The notes under the pieces are model-generated. The model had not been told where the DNA came from. It was given only the letters and a program-made list of their open reading frames with translations, and did no database searches. Shown here piece by piece: positions 44,955 through 53,746 of a stretch of DNA of 64,000 nt; position 1 is the first letter of the stretch, and every line of letters begins with the position of its first letter. Both the position numbers and the translations under genes were made by a program. The DNA is from Rikenellaceae bacterium (lineage in GTDB: Bacteria; Bacteroidota; Bacteroidia; Bacteroidales; Rikenellaceae), in NCBI GenBank assembly GCA_015060065.1, contig SUZF01000005.1:30859-94858 (forward strand), given 5' to 3'.

Positions 44955-45791
44955 TTATTTAAGTTTGATGTTGTCAATAAGTCTTACATTGCCTGCCTGC
45001 ACCGCTACGCAGCCCTGCACTCGCTCGGACTCATTCCACGAGCGCACCTCCTGCATCGAGAGTGCATCCACGGCTTGAAAATATATAACTTTCAAATATT
45101 CGTTTGAGTTGATTTCGTTTTCGACCCATGCGGTAAGTTCCGCCGGGGTCATCTCGCCAACCTTTGCGGTTGCAGCGTGCAGTACCTTGTAGATGTGAGG
45201 AGCAGCAGCGCGATGCTCTTTGTCGAGCAGAGCGTTGCGCGACGAGAGAGCCAGTCCATCCTCGCCACGAACTATCGGACACTCGACAATCTCGACCGTA
45301 AGCGCGAGTTGTGCAACCATCGCCTTGATAACGGCAATCTGCTGGAAGTCCTTCTCGCCAAAGTATGCTTTGTCGGGCTTTACGAGGTCAAACAGACGGC
45401 TCACGACCTGTGCCACTCCGTTGAAGTGACCGGGGCGGGTTGCTCCCTCCATAACCTTGTCGATTGCTCCAAAATCGAACTGGCGCGTATCCGGCTCCGG
45501 ATATACCTCCTCGACCGTGGGCATAAAGACCACATCCACACCTGCTGCTTCGAGCATTGCGGCATCTGCCTCCGGAGTGCGGGGGTAGTGCTTCAAATCG
45601 TTCTTGTCGTTAAACTGCGTGGGATTCACAAAAACACTTACCACGCACTTTGCGCACTCCTTGCGAGCCTTTTCGACCAACGAGATATGGCCTTCATGCA
45701 AGGCTCCCATCGTAGGAACAAAACCGACCTCGCCTGCGCCCATTTCGTTGAGTGCGGCACGCAATTCGCTCACTGTTGTAGTTATCTTCAT
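44955..45791 (-). CDS. panC: Pantothenate synthetase
   Basis: Joins pantoate and beta-alanine with ATP. The 278-residue enzyme has [14 protein letters not shown] (26-39, the HIGH-like ATP site), [11 protein letters not shown] (about 51-61), YFGEKDFQQ (about 141-149) and [10 protein letters not shown] (about 181-190, a KMSKS-like loop). With panD it supplies the last two precursors steps of pantothenate; panB is not in the window. Confidence 0.98.
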   Translation of the reverse strand: MKITTTVSELRAALNEMGAGEVGFVPTMGALHEGHISLVEKARKECAKCVVSVFVNPTQFNDKNDLKHYPRTPEADAAMLEAAGVDVVFMPTVEEVYPEPDTRQFDFGAIDKVMEGATRPGHFNGVAQVVSRLFDLVKPDKAYFGEKDFQQIAVIKAMVAQLALTVEIVECPIVRGEDGLALSSRNALLDKEHRAAAPHIYKVLHAATAKVGEMTPAELTAWVENEINSNEYLKVIYFQAVDALSMQEVRSWNESERVQGCVAVQAGNVRLIDNIKLK

Positions 45792-45816
45792 CGCCTGTTT
45801 TTCACATTTGGTGTGG

Positions 45817-45824
45817 CAAAGTTA
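45817..45824 (-). promoter_or_regulatory. Candidate -7 element of the pan operon
   Basis: Minus strand TAACTTTG, 26 bases before the panC ATG. The -33 region lacks a clear TTTG. Confidence 0.55.
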
Positions 45825-45868
45825 TACAATAATTCGAATTGGATGGTCGGCATTTGGTTATTTTTGTG

Positions 45869-45876
45869 TAAATTTG
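45869..45876 (+). promoter_or_regulatory. Candidate -7 element for the DPP III gene
   Basis: TAAATTTG fits TAnnTTTG, 25 bases before the ATG at 45902. The nearest TTTG upstream is too close (12 bp), so a -33 box is not assigned. Confidence 0.5.
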
Positions 45877-45901
45877 CACATAAATTTTAACCGAACAAGT
45901 G

Positions 45902-47926
45902 ATGAAACGAATTTTTAGTGTAACAATTATGGGAATTTTTGCCGCTATTCTCTCTTCGTGCGATACGCAAAACGAGGAGAAGGCGTGGGTTGTGGATCGC
46001 TTTGATGACATCAAGGTTATCCGCTACGAGGTGCCGGGCTTCGAGGAGTTGCCCTTGCAGGAGAAGATTTTGATTTACTACCTCTCGGAGGCAGCAAAGT
46101 GTGGTCGTGACATTATGTTCGACCAGAATTTCAAGTATAACCTTGCGGTGCGTCGCACGTTGGAGGCTATCTACAACAACTACGAGGGCGACCGCGAGTG
46201 CGAGGAGTGGAAGGCACTGGAAACCTATCTTAAAAAGGTGTGGTTTGCCAACGGTATCCACCACCACTACTCGAAGGATAAATTTACGCCCCGATTCTCG
46301 CAGGAGTACTTCGAGCAGTTGCTCGCTACTGTTCCTGCCGAGCAGTTGCCGCAGGAGTTCGGCTCGGTGGAGGCTCTCAAAGAGGTGCTGTTGCCCGTTA
46401 TCTTTGATGAGACGCTCTACACTTCGGCACTCAATCAGTCGGCAGGTATTGATGTTATCAAGGCCTCGGCAAATAACTACTACGAGGGTGTAACCCAGAA
46501 GGAGGTTGAGGCTTTCTATAAGCAGATGGCTTCGGTGAATGATCCGCGCCCCATCTCTTACGGTCTGAACTCGAAACTCGTGAAAGAGAACGGCAAAGTT
46601 GTCGAGCGCGTTTGGAAGTCGGGTGGTATGTACTCGGCAGCCATTGACCGCATTGTCGAGTGGCTCGAAAAGGCAGAGGGTGTTGCCGCAGAGCCGCAGA
46701 AGGCTATTATCAACTCGCTGGTAAAGTATTACCGTTCCGGCGACCTGCGTCAGTTTGATGACTACAATATCAAATGGGTGCAGGATACAGTGTCGAATGT
46801 CGATTTTGTAAATGGCTTTATCGAGGATTATGGCGATCCCCTCGGCCGTAAGGCTTCGTGGGAGTCGATTGTGAATTTCCGTGACGAGAAGGCTTGCCAC
46901 CGCACCGAGGTTATCTCGGCAAATGCGCAGTGGTTCGAGGATAATTCGCCCATCAATCCCGCATATCGTAAGGAGGTTGTTAAGGGTGTTTCGGCAAAGG
47001 TTATTACCGTGGCAATGCTCGGTGGCGACTGCTATCCCGCAACCCCCATCGGCATCAACCTTCCCAACGCTGATTGGATTCGCAAGGAGTATGGCTCGAA
47101 GTCGGTAACTATCGACAATATCACCTTCGCCTACAAGAAGGCTGCGCAGGGTAACGGATTCCAAGAGGAGTTCGTGCTGCGCGAGGAGGATCGCGAGCGT
47201 ATGACCAAGTATGGCAAACTCGCAGACGACCTCCACACCGACCTCCACGAGTGCCTCGGTCATGGTTCGGGTCAGTTGGCTCCCGGAACGAAGGGTGGCG
47301 AACTCGGTACCTACACCTCGACCCTCGAAGAGGCTCGTGCCGACCTCTTTGGCCTCTACTATCTGGGCGACCCGAAGATGGTTGAGTTGGGACTTATCCC
47401 CTCGCTCGATGTGGCAAAGGCGCAGTATGCTTCGTATGTGATGAATGGTATGATGACCCAATTCTCGCGTATCGAACTTGGCAAGAATGTCGAGGAGTCG
47501 CACATGCGCAACCGCAAACTTATTGCCGAGTGGTGCTACGAGCAGGGTAAGGCTGATAATGTAATCGAGTGGGTTAAGCAGGATGGTAAAACTTACGTTG
47601 TGGTTAATGACTTCGACAAGTTCCGCGAACTGCTCGGTAAGATGCTCTACGAGGTGCAGCGTATCAAGTCAGAGGGCGACTATGAGGCAGGTAAGGCTCT
47701 GGTCGAGACCTATGCCGTGAAGATTGACCCCACGCTTCACGCCGAGGTTTTGGAGCGTTATCGCGCCCTCAATATCGAGCCTTATGGCGGATTTATCAAC
47801 CCCGACTACCGTCTGGTCGAGAAGGATGGCGAGATTGTGGATGTTGAGGTTGTCTATAACGACAACTACGTTGAGCAGATGCTCCACTACTCGAAGGAGT
47901 ACTCGTTCCTGCCCACGTTAAACTAA
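45902..47926 (+). CDS. Dipeptidyl-peptidase III (family M49) lipoprotein
   Basis: Zinc exopeptidase releasing dipeptides from peptide N-termini. Counting from ATG 45902 the protein has 674 residues with a lipoprotein signal (MKRIFSVTIMGIFAAILSSC, Cys20). The zinc motif is His449-Glu-Cys-Leu-Gly-His454, the HECLGH form of HEXXGH found in bacterial M49 members, and the third ligand lies in LEEARADLFGLYYL (about 481-494). A cell-envelope location is unusual compared with cytosolic eukaryotic DPP III but common in Bacteroides. The GTG directly before the ATG is less likely. The glycerophosphodiesterase gene follows after 19 bases. Confidence 0.95.
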   Translation: MKRIFSVTIMGIFAAILSSCDTQNEEKAWVVDRFDDIKVIRYEVPGFEELPLQEKILIYYLSEAAKCGRDIMFDQNFKYNLAVRRTLEAIYNNYEGDRECEEWKALETYLKKVWFANGIHHHYSKDKFTPRFSQEYFEQLLATVPAEQLPQEFGSVEALKEVLLPVIFDETLYTSALNQSAGIDVIKASANNYYEGVTQKEVEAFYKQMASVNDPRPISYGLNSKLVKENGKVVERVWKSGGMYSAAIDRIVEWLEKAEGVAAEPQKAIINSLVKYYRSGDLRQFDDYNIKWVQDTVSNVDFVNGFIEDYGDPLGRKASWESIVNFRDEKACHRTEVISANAQWFEDNSPINPAYRKEVVKGVSAKVITVAMLGGDCYPATPIGINLPNADWIRKEYGSKSVTIDNITFAYKKAAQGNGFQEEFVLREEDRERMTKYGKLADDLHTDLHECLGHGSGQLAPGTKGGELGTYTSTLEEARADLFGLYYLGDPKMVELGLIPSLDVAKAQYASYVMNGMMTQFSRIELGKNVEESHMRNRKLIAEWCYEQGKADNVIEWVKQDGKTYVVVNDFDKFRELLGKMLYEVQRIKSEGDYEAGKALVETYAVKIDPTLHAEVLERYRALNIEPYGGFINPDYRLVEKDGEIVDVEVVYNDNYVEQMLHYSKEYSFLPTLN

Positions 47927-47945
47927 TTTTGTTGGACTGTTCAAG

Positions 47946-48782
47946 ATGTTGATGATGAAGAAAATGTTGGCTTTTGCCGTTGCACTTCTTGCTGTTGCAA
48001 CGGCTGTGGCGCAGCCCGGTATTGTCTGTCATCGCGGCTTCTATAACTCTCCGGGGGCTGACGAGAACTCGATTAAGGCACTCGAAAATGCCTATGCTCT
48101 CGGAGGTATGTATGGCGTAGAGTTCGATGTGAATCTCACTACCGACAAGGAGGTTGTTGTTGTTCATGGCCCCAAAATTCTTGGAACAAACCTCTTGGTG
48201 CAGAAGAGTTCGTGGGCAGAAATCTCGAAGGTAACCCTTCCTAACGGAAATAAGGTGCCGACCTTCCGCGAGTGGATTATCGCAGCGAAAAAGTGTCCGG
48301 GACTCAAACAGATTATCGAGTTTAAGAAGCACGAAACACCCGAACTCGAAACCGAGTTGGTTGAGCGTGTGGTGGCTATTTGTCGCGAGTTGGATGCTCT
48401 CGATATCGTGGAGTTCTCGTCGTTCAGTTACCATATCTGCAAGGAGTGCGCACGTTTGGTGCCGGGTAGCAAGGTCTTGTATATCAACAGTTCGCTCGGT
48501 AGTAAGTGTGTCGAGGTTGCAAAGGCAAAGGCCGATAAGGTTACCGACTTGGTCTATAATTGTAATGTCTTTATGAACCGTCCCGATTTGGTTGCAGATG
48601 CACTCGCTAACGGTATGCAGACAACGATGTGGATGGTCAATCAACCGGAGGTTGTGGATTGGGCTATCCGTCATGGTGTCAATTACGTATCGAGCGACTA
48701 TCCCGACCGCATCAAGGCGTACCTCGCAACTCCCGCAGTGAAGCGTGCTGTTGCCAAGGCTGCCAAGAGTAGAACAAAGTAG
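47946..48782 (+). CDS. Exported glycerophosphodiester phosphodiesterase family protein
   Basis: Hydrolyses glycerophosphodiesters to an alcohol and glycerol-3-phosphate. The 278-residue protein has a signal peptide (about 1-22, ending AVAQ) and a GDPD TIM barrel: CHRGFYNSPGADENSIKAL (about 27-45, catalytic His-Arg), GVEFDVNLTTDKEVVVVHG (about 57-75, metal-binding Glu/Asp and second His) and WMVNQPEVVDWAIRHGVNYVSSDYPDR near the C-terminus. Three ATGs within the first four codons leave the exact start open. It probably shares the DPP III transcript and ends at a strong terminator. Confidence 0.92.
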   Translation: MLMMKKMLAFAVALLAVATAVAQPGIVCHRGFYNSPGADENSIKALENAYALGGMYGVEFDVNLTTDKEVVVVHGPKILGTNLLVQKSSWAEISKVTLPNGNKVPTFREWIIAAKKCPGLKQIIEFKKHETPELETELVERVVAICRELDALDIVEFSSFSYHICKECARLVPGSKVLYINSSLGSKCVEVAKAKADKVTDLVYNCNVFMNRPDLVADALANGMQTTMWMVNQPEVVDWAIRHGVNYVSSDYPDRIKAYLATPAVKRAVAKAAKSRTK

Positions 48783-48800
48783 AGCGTTTGACTCTAAACG

Positions 48801-48838
48801 AAAAATCCCCACCAAGTTGCTATGGTGGGGATTTTTTT
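48801..48838. terminator. Bidirectional intrinsic terminator
   Basis: A perfect 14-bp stem (AAAAATCCCCACCA / TGGTGGGGATTTTT) with an 8-base loop, T-run on one side and A-run on the other. It separates the converging glycerophosphodiesterase and PH-like genes. Confidence 0.93.
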
Positions 48839-48884
48839 GCATCATAACCTTTTTATGTAATGATGCCGCCCGAATGTACTCTGC

Positions 48885-49382
48885 TTACTTTTTGCTGCGC
48901 TCCTGCAATAGCGAGATAAGTCGGTCGCGCTCGTGGCAGGAGACGTAGTAGGTGTCTTCGTATATGGTCTTAATCTCGACAAAATTTCCCCACTCTGTGG
49001 CGTAGATTTCGACCATTCGGAATCGCTTGAAGTCGATAAAGTGACCAAAGTATCCGAAGAATCCGAAACTGCCGAAAATCGGGAATTTCCACCCCATCTC
49101 CTTACGGCTGACTGCGCGGATAGAGGAGATTTCCGAGAGACGAATCTCGGTGATGTCGAGCAGACAACGAATCTGCAAGGTCTGCTCGGTAACGACAATG
49201 CTGCGTGGCACGGACATCAACATCAACGCCACGAGAGCCGCGATGAACGAGCCGAACCATGCCGAGACGTACCCGCCCTCGTAGAGTTGCATCAGCAAGG
49301 CTGCAAGCAGAACGATAACGATGATATAGACCGCAGTCCAATAGAGCGTATAACGCCCATTTTTATATTTGAATATCTCCAT
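48885..49382 (-). CDS. Membrane protein with bacterial PH-like domain
   Basis: A 165-residue protein of unknown function. Two membrane helices (about 12-32 and 41-57) are followed by a beta-rich region (about 60-165) with RSIVVTEQTLQIRCLLDITEIRLSEISSIR, a layout like the bacterial PH (DUF304/PF10882-type) proteins. The segment FPIFGSFGFFGYFGHF is rich in Phe/Gly. The first 20 bases overlap the end of ispD, so it is translated from the same mRNA. Confidence 0.7.
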   Translation of the reverse strand: MEIFKYKNGRYTLYWTAVYIIVIVLLAALLMQLYEGGYVSAWFGSFIAALVALMLMSVPRSIVVTEQTLQIRCLLDITEIRLSEISSIRAVSRKEMGWKFPIFGSFGFFGYFGHFIDFKRFRMVEIYATEWGNFVEIKTIYEDTYYVSCHERDRLISLLQERSKK

Positions 49383-50058
49383 CTCTTTGGGCTAAAAGTG
49401 CTTCGGCTATTGCCATATCTTCGATGTTGGTAATCTTGATGTTGGAGCGTTCTCCCTCGCAGAGTGTAACCCTCTCGCCCGAATACTCGACCACCGAGGC
49501 ATCGTCAGTGAATGATGGCTGATACTCCGTCTGGTAGGCTTTGTGCAACATCTCGGCTCTGAAAATCTGCGGAGTCTGGACTATGCGCAGAGTCGAGCGG
49601 TCGATGGGGTGTGACTCCTCGCCCGTGGCTACGCGGAACGAATCTACGGGGGTGACGACAGGTATCGCCGAGCCACTCTCGATAGCGGTCTGCACGGCGC
49701 GTATAATGACCTTCTTGGAGGTCAATGCTCGCGCTCCGTCTTGTATGGCAATAAGTCCGGTATCTTCGCTCAATGCCTCGATTCCGGCCTTTACGGAGTG
49801 GAATCGCTCGCTTCCTCCTGCCACGCAGCGGTGAGGTGCAACCTCAAAGCGGGCTGCGAGATTTTTCCAGAACTCAATGTGGCTTGCGGGTAGTACCACG
49901 ACAACCTCTGCCGCAGGCAACGCCTCCGAGAAGGTGTTGATAATGCGCACAAGCAGAGGCTCTCCTCCGACCACGCAGAACTGCTTGGGAATCGACCCGC
50001 CAATACGTGTGCCGCTACCTCCGGCAACGATTACAACTCCAATGTTTATCTTTTCCAT
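49363..50058 (-). CDS. ispD: 2-C-methyl-D-erythritol 4-phosphate cytidylyltransferase
   Basis: Third step of the MEP isoprenoid pathway, forming CDP-ME. The 231-residue product shows VVIVAGGSGTRIGGSIPKQF (about 8-27, the CTP-binding loop with Arg and Lys), AIQDGARALTS (about 104-114), and VKITNIEDMAIAEAL-like IKITNIEDMAIAEALL near the C-terminus. It overlaps the PNPOx-like gene by 13 bases and the PH gene by 20, indicating tight coupling. Confidence 0.96.
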   Translation of the reverse strand: MEKINIGVVIVAGGSGTRIGGSIPKQFCVVGGEPLLVRIINTFSEALPAAEVVVVLPASHIEFWKNLAARFEVAPHRCVAGGSERFHSVKAGIEALSEDTGLIAIQDGARALTSKKVIIRAVQTAIESGSAIPVVTPVDSFRVATGEESHPIDRSTLRIVQTPQIFRAEMLHKAYQTEYQPSFTDDASVVEYSGERVTLCEGERSNIKITNIEDMAIAEALLAQRDGDIQI

Positions 50059-50462
50059 ATCAACTTCTTTCCAAATCCGAGAGTGTTATCCGTAAGTTTC
50101 ATAAAGTCAGGCTCTATGCGCCATAAGTGCAACTCCCCGACAGCCGCAGCATAGGGGAATCGTCGCAGATATGTCTTGCGGTCAGCATCGTCGCCTCTCT
50201 CTGCCGTGCCGCAAATCTGCAACCCTTGTACTTTGCCCACAATGCGCGTTTCGAGAACTACCGATGCCGCCACACGACTATTTGCAAGCATCTCTTGCGC
50301 GTGACGTGTGGTGTCATCCGAAGTGAAAACAAACACATTACGCTCCGCATCGTATGCGTAGAAGGCATTGGCGCAATACGGCTCGCCGGATGTAGTGGCC
50401 GTGGCAAGCGTCATAACGTGATGCCGCTTCAGAAATTTCACTATGCGCTCGTCTGTCTTCAC
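50046..50462 (-). CDS. Pyridoxamine 5'-phosphate oxidase-related flavin-binding protein
   Basis: A 138-residue split-barrel protein of the PNPOx-like/UPF0306 group, likely binding FMN. The start HHVMTLATATTSGEPYCANAFYAYD and FTSDDTTRHAQEMLANSRVAASV fit the fold; LHLWRIEPDFMKLTDNTLGFGKK closes it. No true PNPOx active-site set is evident, so the reaction is unknown. It lies 24 bases after the M23 gene and overlaps ispD. Confidence 0.82.
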   Translation of the reverse strand: MKTDERIVKFLKRHHVMTLATATTSGEPYCANAFYAYDAERNVFVFTSDDTTRHAQEMLANSRVAASVVLETRIVGKVQGLQICGTAERGDDADRKTYLRRFPYAAAVGELHLWRIEPDFMKLTDNTLGFGKKLIWKR

Positions 50463-50486
50463 AATCGTATCTGTTAAGTGGGGTAA

Positions 50487-51773
50487 TTACTCCTTAATAT
50501 CGCTTGCCGGTTGAGGCTCTGCCTTTGACGGTAGAACAATCGAGTCGAGTTGTGTGATGCGCTCGCTCTCGGCTACCTCGCCTGCAAGTTCGGCAACTAT
50601 GCGGTCGCGTACAAATTCGAATGCTTCGAGGTTATCCTTCGAGATTGGTACGGCAGGCTCCTGTGGAATTTTCAGCGGATTTATCGGCTTGCCACCCTTC
50701 CAAACGCGATAGTCGAGGTGGGGTCCCGTCGAGGTGCCTGTGCTGCCGACATATCCGATAACCTCTCCTTGCGATACACGCTTGCCTTTGACGATACCCT
50801 TCGCAAAGCGACTCAAATGGAGATAACCGGTCATCATATTGTTGGCGTGCTTGATTTTCAGCGTATTGCCACCACCTCCGCTCCAGCCGCGGAACACTAC
50901 GACACCATCCGCAACCGCGCGAACAGGCGTTCCTTTTGGTGCCGCATAATCGACTCCGTGATGCGGACGATAACGCTTCAATACGGGATGGAATCGCGAG
51001 TGCGAGAATTTGGAACTTATGCGTGTGAATTTAAGCGGAGCCTTCAACATCTGCTTGCGCAGACTGCCTCCGTCATACTCCCAATACTGCACCTTGTCGC
51101 CCTGCTTGAAGGGTATGGCGTAGATTTCGCGACCTCCGTGCGTGAATTTCGCACCCCAGATGCGGCCTACACCTACCGAGAGTGTATCGACAAACTTCTC
51201 GTCGTAGATGACCGTAAATTTATCGCCCTTCTGTACCCCGAAGAAATCGACCGTCCATTGATAGACATCCTCCAACTCGGCAGCCAGCGAGTAGGGTAGA
51301 TTCTCCTGCATTATGGCTCCCCAGAGCGAACTCTCGATTTCGGCACTGCGCTTGGTGCGACGTAACTCGATGGGCTTTTGCCCCGTGCTGATACTTACCG
51401 AATCGTTTACAAATCCGAATACCACGTAGTCCGTAACACTCTTCTCATAGACCAAAAAATCGAGATGCGAGGCTATGGAGTCCTTGGTAAGAAATGCTGT
51501 GTAGGGGCGACCTGCGCGTATTTGGCGCAATGGGAAAATCTCGCGGGCAGCGCGGTCGAGTTGGTCGATTGTGCGGGCGGAAACTCCGTAGCCGTCGAGT
51601 ATCGTTCCGAGCGTTTGTCCGTTGCGAATCTCGCCCTTTTCGAGGTTGTAGTCATCGGCAATGATGCCATATACCATGGTGTGCTGCTCCTCGCCTCGCG
51701 TTTTGGCGTTGCGATTGCAGGCTATGGTCAGCGAGAGTACTCCCGCCATAAAAAACAGAATAGTCCTTCTCAT
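50487..51773 (-). CDS. M23-family peptidase lipoprotein
   Basis: A probable cell-wall endopeptidase or amidase activator. From ATG 51773 (MRRTILFFMAGVLSLTIACN) it has 428 residues with a lipobox ending in Cys19. A LysM-like/SH3-like N-terminal part (about 30-250) precedes the LytM domain (about 260-375). The first zinc motif is complete, His271...Asp275 in HHGVDYAAPKGTPV. The second, usually HxH, reads His352-Leu-Asp354 in GPHLDYRVW, so Asp stands where the zinc-binding His usually is; this variant occurs in some M23 subfamilies. A 16-codon longer frame is rejected as it would precede the -7 box. Confidence 0.9.
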   Translation of the reverse strand: MRRTILFFMAGVLSLTIACNRNAKTRGEEQHTMVYGIIADDYNLEKGEIRNGQTLGTILDGYGVSARTIDQLDRAAREIFPLRQIRAGRPYTAFLTKDSIASHLDFLVYEKSVTDYVVFGFVNDSVSISTGQKPIELRRTKRSAEIESSLWGAIMQENLPYSLAAELEDVYQWTVDFFGVQKGDKFTVIYDEKFVDTLSVGVGRIWGAKFTHGGREIYAIPFKQGDKVQYWEYDGGSLRKQMLKAPLKFTRISSKFSHSRFHPVLKRYRPHHGVDYAAPKGTPVRAVADGVVVFRGWSGGGGNTLKIKHANNMMTGYLHLSRFAKGIVKGKRVSQGEVIGYVGSTGTSTGPHLDYRVWKGGKPINPLKIPQEPAVPISKDNLEAFEFVRDRIVAELAGEVAESERITQLDSIVLPSKAEPQPASDIKE

Positions 51774-51779
51774 AATCCA

Positions 51780-51787
51780 CAAAGTTA
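51780..51787 (-). promoter_or_regulatory. Candidate -7 element of the M23 operon
   Basis: Minus strand TAACTTTG, only 6 bases from the ATG at 51773, so the transcript would be nearly leaderless. The -33 side is poor, and the box could be fortuitous. Confidence 0.4.
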
Positions 51788-51858
51788 AGAAAAAATTGTC
51801 GATAAATCTATGATTTATCACTATTTTATTGAAAACGGCAACTGATTTGCGATAATTG

Positions 51859-51890
51859 TTTGGAAAATAACCCTATTTTACTTATCTTTG
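51859..51890 (+). promoter_or_regulatory. lpxK operon promoter
   Basis: TTTG (51859-51862), 20-bp spacer, TATCTTTG (51883-51890): a full Bacteroidota consensus 20 bases before the GTG start of lpxK. Confidence 0.87.
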
Positions 51891-51910
51891 AAAAATAGTT
51901 TGCAGATAGG

Positions 51911-52951
51911 GTGGATTTGTTGAAAAAAATAGCAGCGTGTCTATACGAGGCGGGAGTGCGATTCAGGCATTTCCTCTTCGATGTCGGCATCCTCAAAAGC
52001 GAGAAGTTCGATATCCCGATTGTTTGTGTCGGTAATATCACGGTCGGAGGTACGGGCAAGACTCCCTCTGCCGAGATGATTATCGGCTATATGTTGCAGA
52101 CTCATAATGTTGCACTTCTCTCTCGTGGCTATGGTCGCAAGACCAAGGGCTATCGCGAAGTAACCTCCGAGGACTCTTACCGAGATGTAGGCGATGAGCC
52201 TTTGCAGATAAAGTTTAAGTTCCCGTCGGCTGTGGTTGTGGTATGCGAGAACCGCAGGGAGGGTGTGCGCCGCATTATGGCAGAGCATCCCGAAGTGAAT
52301 CTTATCGTTATGGATGACGGATTTCAGCACCGATACGTCGAACCGAAGGTGAATGTCGTTGTGGTCGATTCGTCGCAGAAACCGGTCGAGCAGGACCACA
52401 TGTTGCCCTACGGCCGTCTGCGCGATGTGCGAAATTCGCTCGATAGGGCGCACTATTTCCTTGTGACCAAGTGCAGTGATAGTATGTCGCCCATTCAGCG
52501 TCGCCTCTTCCTCAAAGAGTTGAAACGTATAGCCTATCAGAAGGTCTATTTTATGCGTTATGAAACGCTGGCAATACAGCCTGTATTCCCGAATATGGCA
52601 AAGCCGGAGATTCCCAATTTGAGCGAGGTTATTGCAATGTCGGGTATTGGTAATCCTGACCACTTTATCCGCAGCCTGCGCCTGCACTATCGCGTGGTTG
52701 ATGAATTGACCTTTGATGACCACCATATCTACAAGGTGCGCGATACGAAGACGATGATTGCGATGCTCGAAAAGCATCCGGAGGCGTATATTGTTACCAC
52801 CGAGAAGGATGCGGTCAAGATGTTCAGCAGCAAGAAGATGCCGGAGGCTGTGTGCCGCAGGCTCTACTATATTCCGGTCAGAATGACCTACATCGAGGAG
52901 TCCGACAAGGATTTCCTCCAAAACCTTGAAAAAGATGTTAAACGAAATTAA
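51911..52951 (+). CDS. lpxK: Tetraacyldisaccharide 4'-kinase
   Basis: Adds the 4'-phosphate of lipid A at the inner membrane. The 346-residue protein starts with GTG (DLLKKIAACLYEAGVRFRHF), an amphipathic/hydrophobic N-terminus as usual for LpxK, then the P-loop GNITVGGTGKTPSAE (41-55), LSRGYGRKTKGY (about 70-81) and MDDGFQHRYV (about 131-140), the family's catalytic motif. ATTEKDAVKM-like VTTEKDAVKMF is near residue 296. It overlaps the next gene by 17 bases. Confidence 0.96.
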   Translation: MDLLKKIAACLYEAGVRFRHFLFDVGILKSEKFDIPIVCVGNITVGGTGKTPSAEMIIGYMLQTHNVALLSRGYGRKTKGYREVTSEDSYRDVGDEPLQIKFKFPSAVVVVCENRREGVRRIMAEHPEVNLIVMDDGFQHRYVEPKVNVVVVDSSQKPVEQDHMLPYGRLRDVRNSLDRAHYFLVTKCSDSMSPIQRRLFLKELKRIAYQKVYFMRYETLAIQPVFPNMAKPEIPNLSEVIAMSGIGNPDHFIRSLRLHYRVVDELTFDDHHIYKVRDTKTMIAMLEKHPEAYIVTTEKDAVKMFSSKKMPEAVCRRLYYIPVRMTYIEESDKDFLQNLEKDVKRN

Positions 52952-53741
52952 GACAAGCGCTGCTTACGTTGCGGCACAGACCGAGGATTTCCGCCCGGAG
53001 GTAGGTATTATTCTCGGTACGGGATTGGGCGACTTTGCCGACAATATCGAAGTGAAATATTCGCTCGAATATAAGGATATTCCGGGTTTTCCCGTATCGA
53101 CCGTCGAGGGCCATAAGGGTCGTCTGATTTTTGGATATATCGAGGGTCGTCGCGTGGTGGCAATGCAGGGGCGTTTCCACTACTACGAGGGCTACACGAT
53201 GCAACAGGTAACATTCCCCGTGCGCGTGATGAAGTTGCTCGGTATTCAGTACCTTTTTGTGTCGAATGCCAGCGGAGGTATCAACCCTACGTTCCGTGTC
53301 GGAGACCTGATGATTATTAACGACCATATAAACCTGATGCCCAATCCGTTGATTGGTCGCAATATGGAGGAGTTTGGTCCGCGCTTTCAGGATATGCACA
53401 ACTGCTACGACCGCGATCTTATCGCCAAGGCTACCGCTATCGCCGATGAGGAGTCTATCAAGTTGCAGTATGGAGTCTATGTAGGTACTACGGGTCCCAC
53501 CTTTGAGACGCAGGCAGAGTATCGCTACTTCAAGGCTATCGGTGGCGATGCCGCAGGTATGTCCACCGTGCCGGAGGTCATCGTTGCACGCCATATGTCG
53601 GTGCCGGTATTTGCTGTGTCGGTAATTACCAACTGCGGATTGAGCGACCAGATTGGAGACCACGAGGATGTGCAGGCACAGGGTCGTAAGGCGGGGCTGA
53701 AAATGGCAAAATTGTTTGTGAGATTGATTAAAAACTTATAA
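52935..53741 (+). CDS. punA: Purine nucleoside phosphorylase
   Basis: Trimeric type I PNP that releases purine bases with phosphate for salvage. Starting at ATG 52935 (MLNEIKTSAAYVAAQ) it has 268 residues; the TTG three codons earlier is less likely. ILGTGLGDFAD (about 24-34), GRFHYYEGY (about 80-88), VSNASGGINPTFRVGDLMIINDHINL (about 109-134), GPTFET and the base-specific Asn in SVITNCGLS (about 236-244) are all family motifs. Its start overlaps lpxK, so translation is coupled; ssb follows after 5 bases. Confidence 0.95.
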   Translation: MLNEIKTSAAYVAAQTEDFRPEVGIILGTGLGDFADNIEVKYSLEYKDIPGFPVSTVEGHKGRLIFGYIEGRRVVAMQGRFHYYEGYTMQQVTFPVRVMKLLGIQYLFVSNASGGINPTFRVGDLMIINDHINLMPNPLIGRNMEEFGPRFQDMHNCYDRDLIAKATAIADEESIKLQYGVYVGTTGPTFETQAEYRYFKAIGGDAAGMSTVPEVIVARHMSVPVFAVSVITNCGLSDQIGDHEDVQAQGRKAGLKMAKLFVRLIKNL

Positions 53742-53746
53742 AAACT

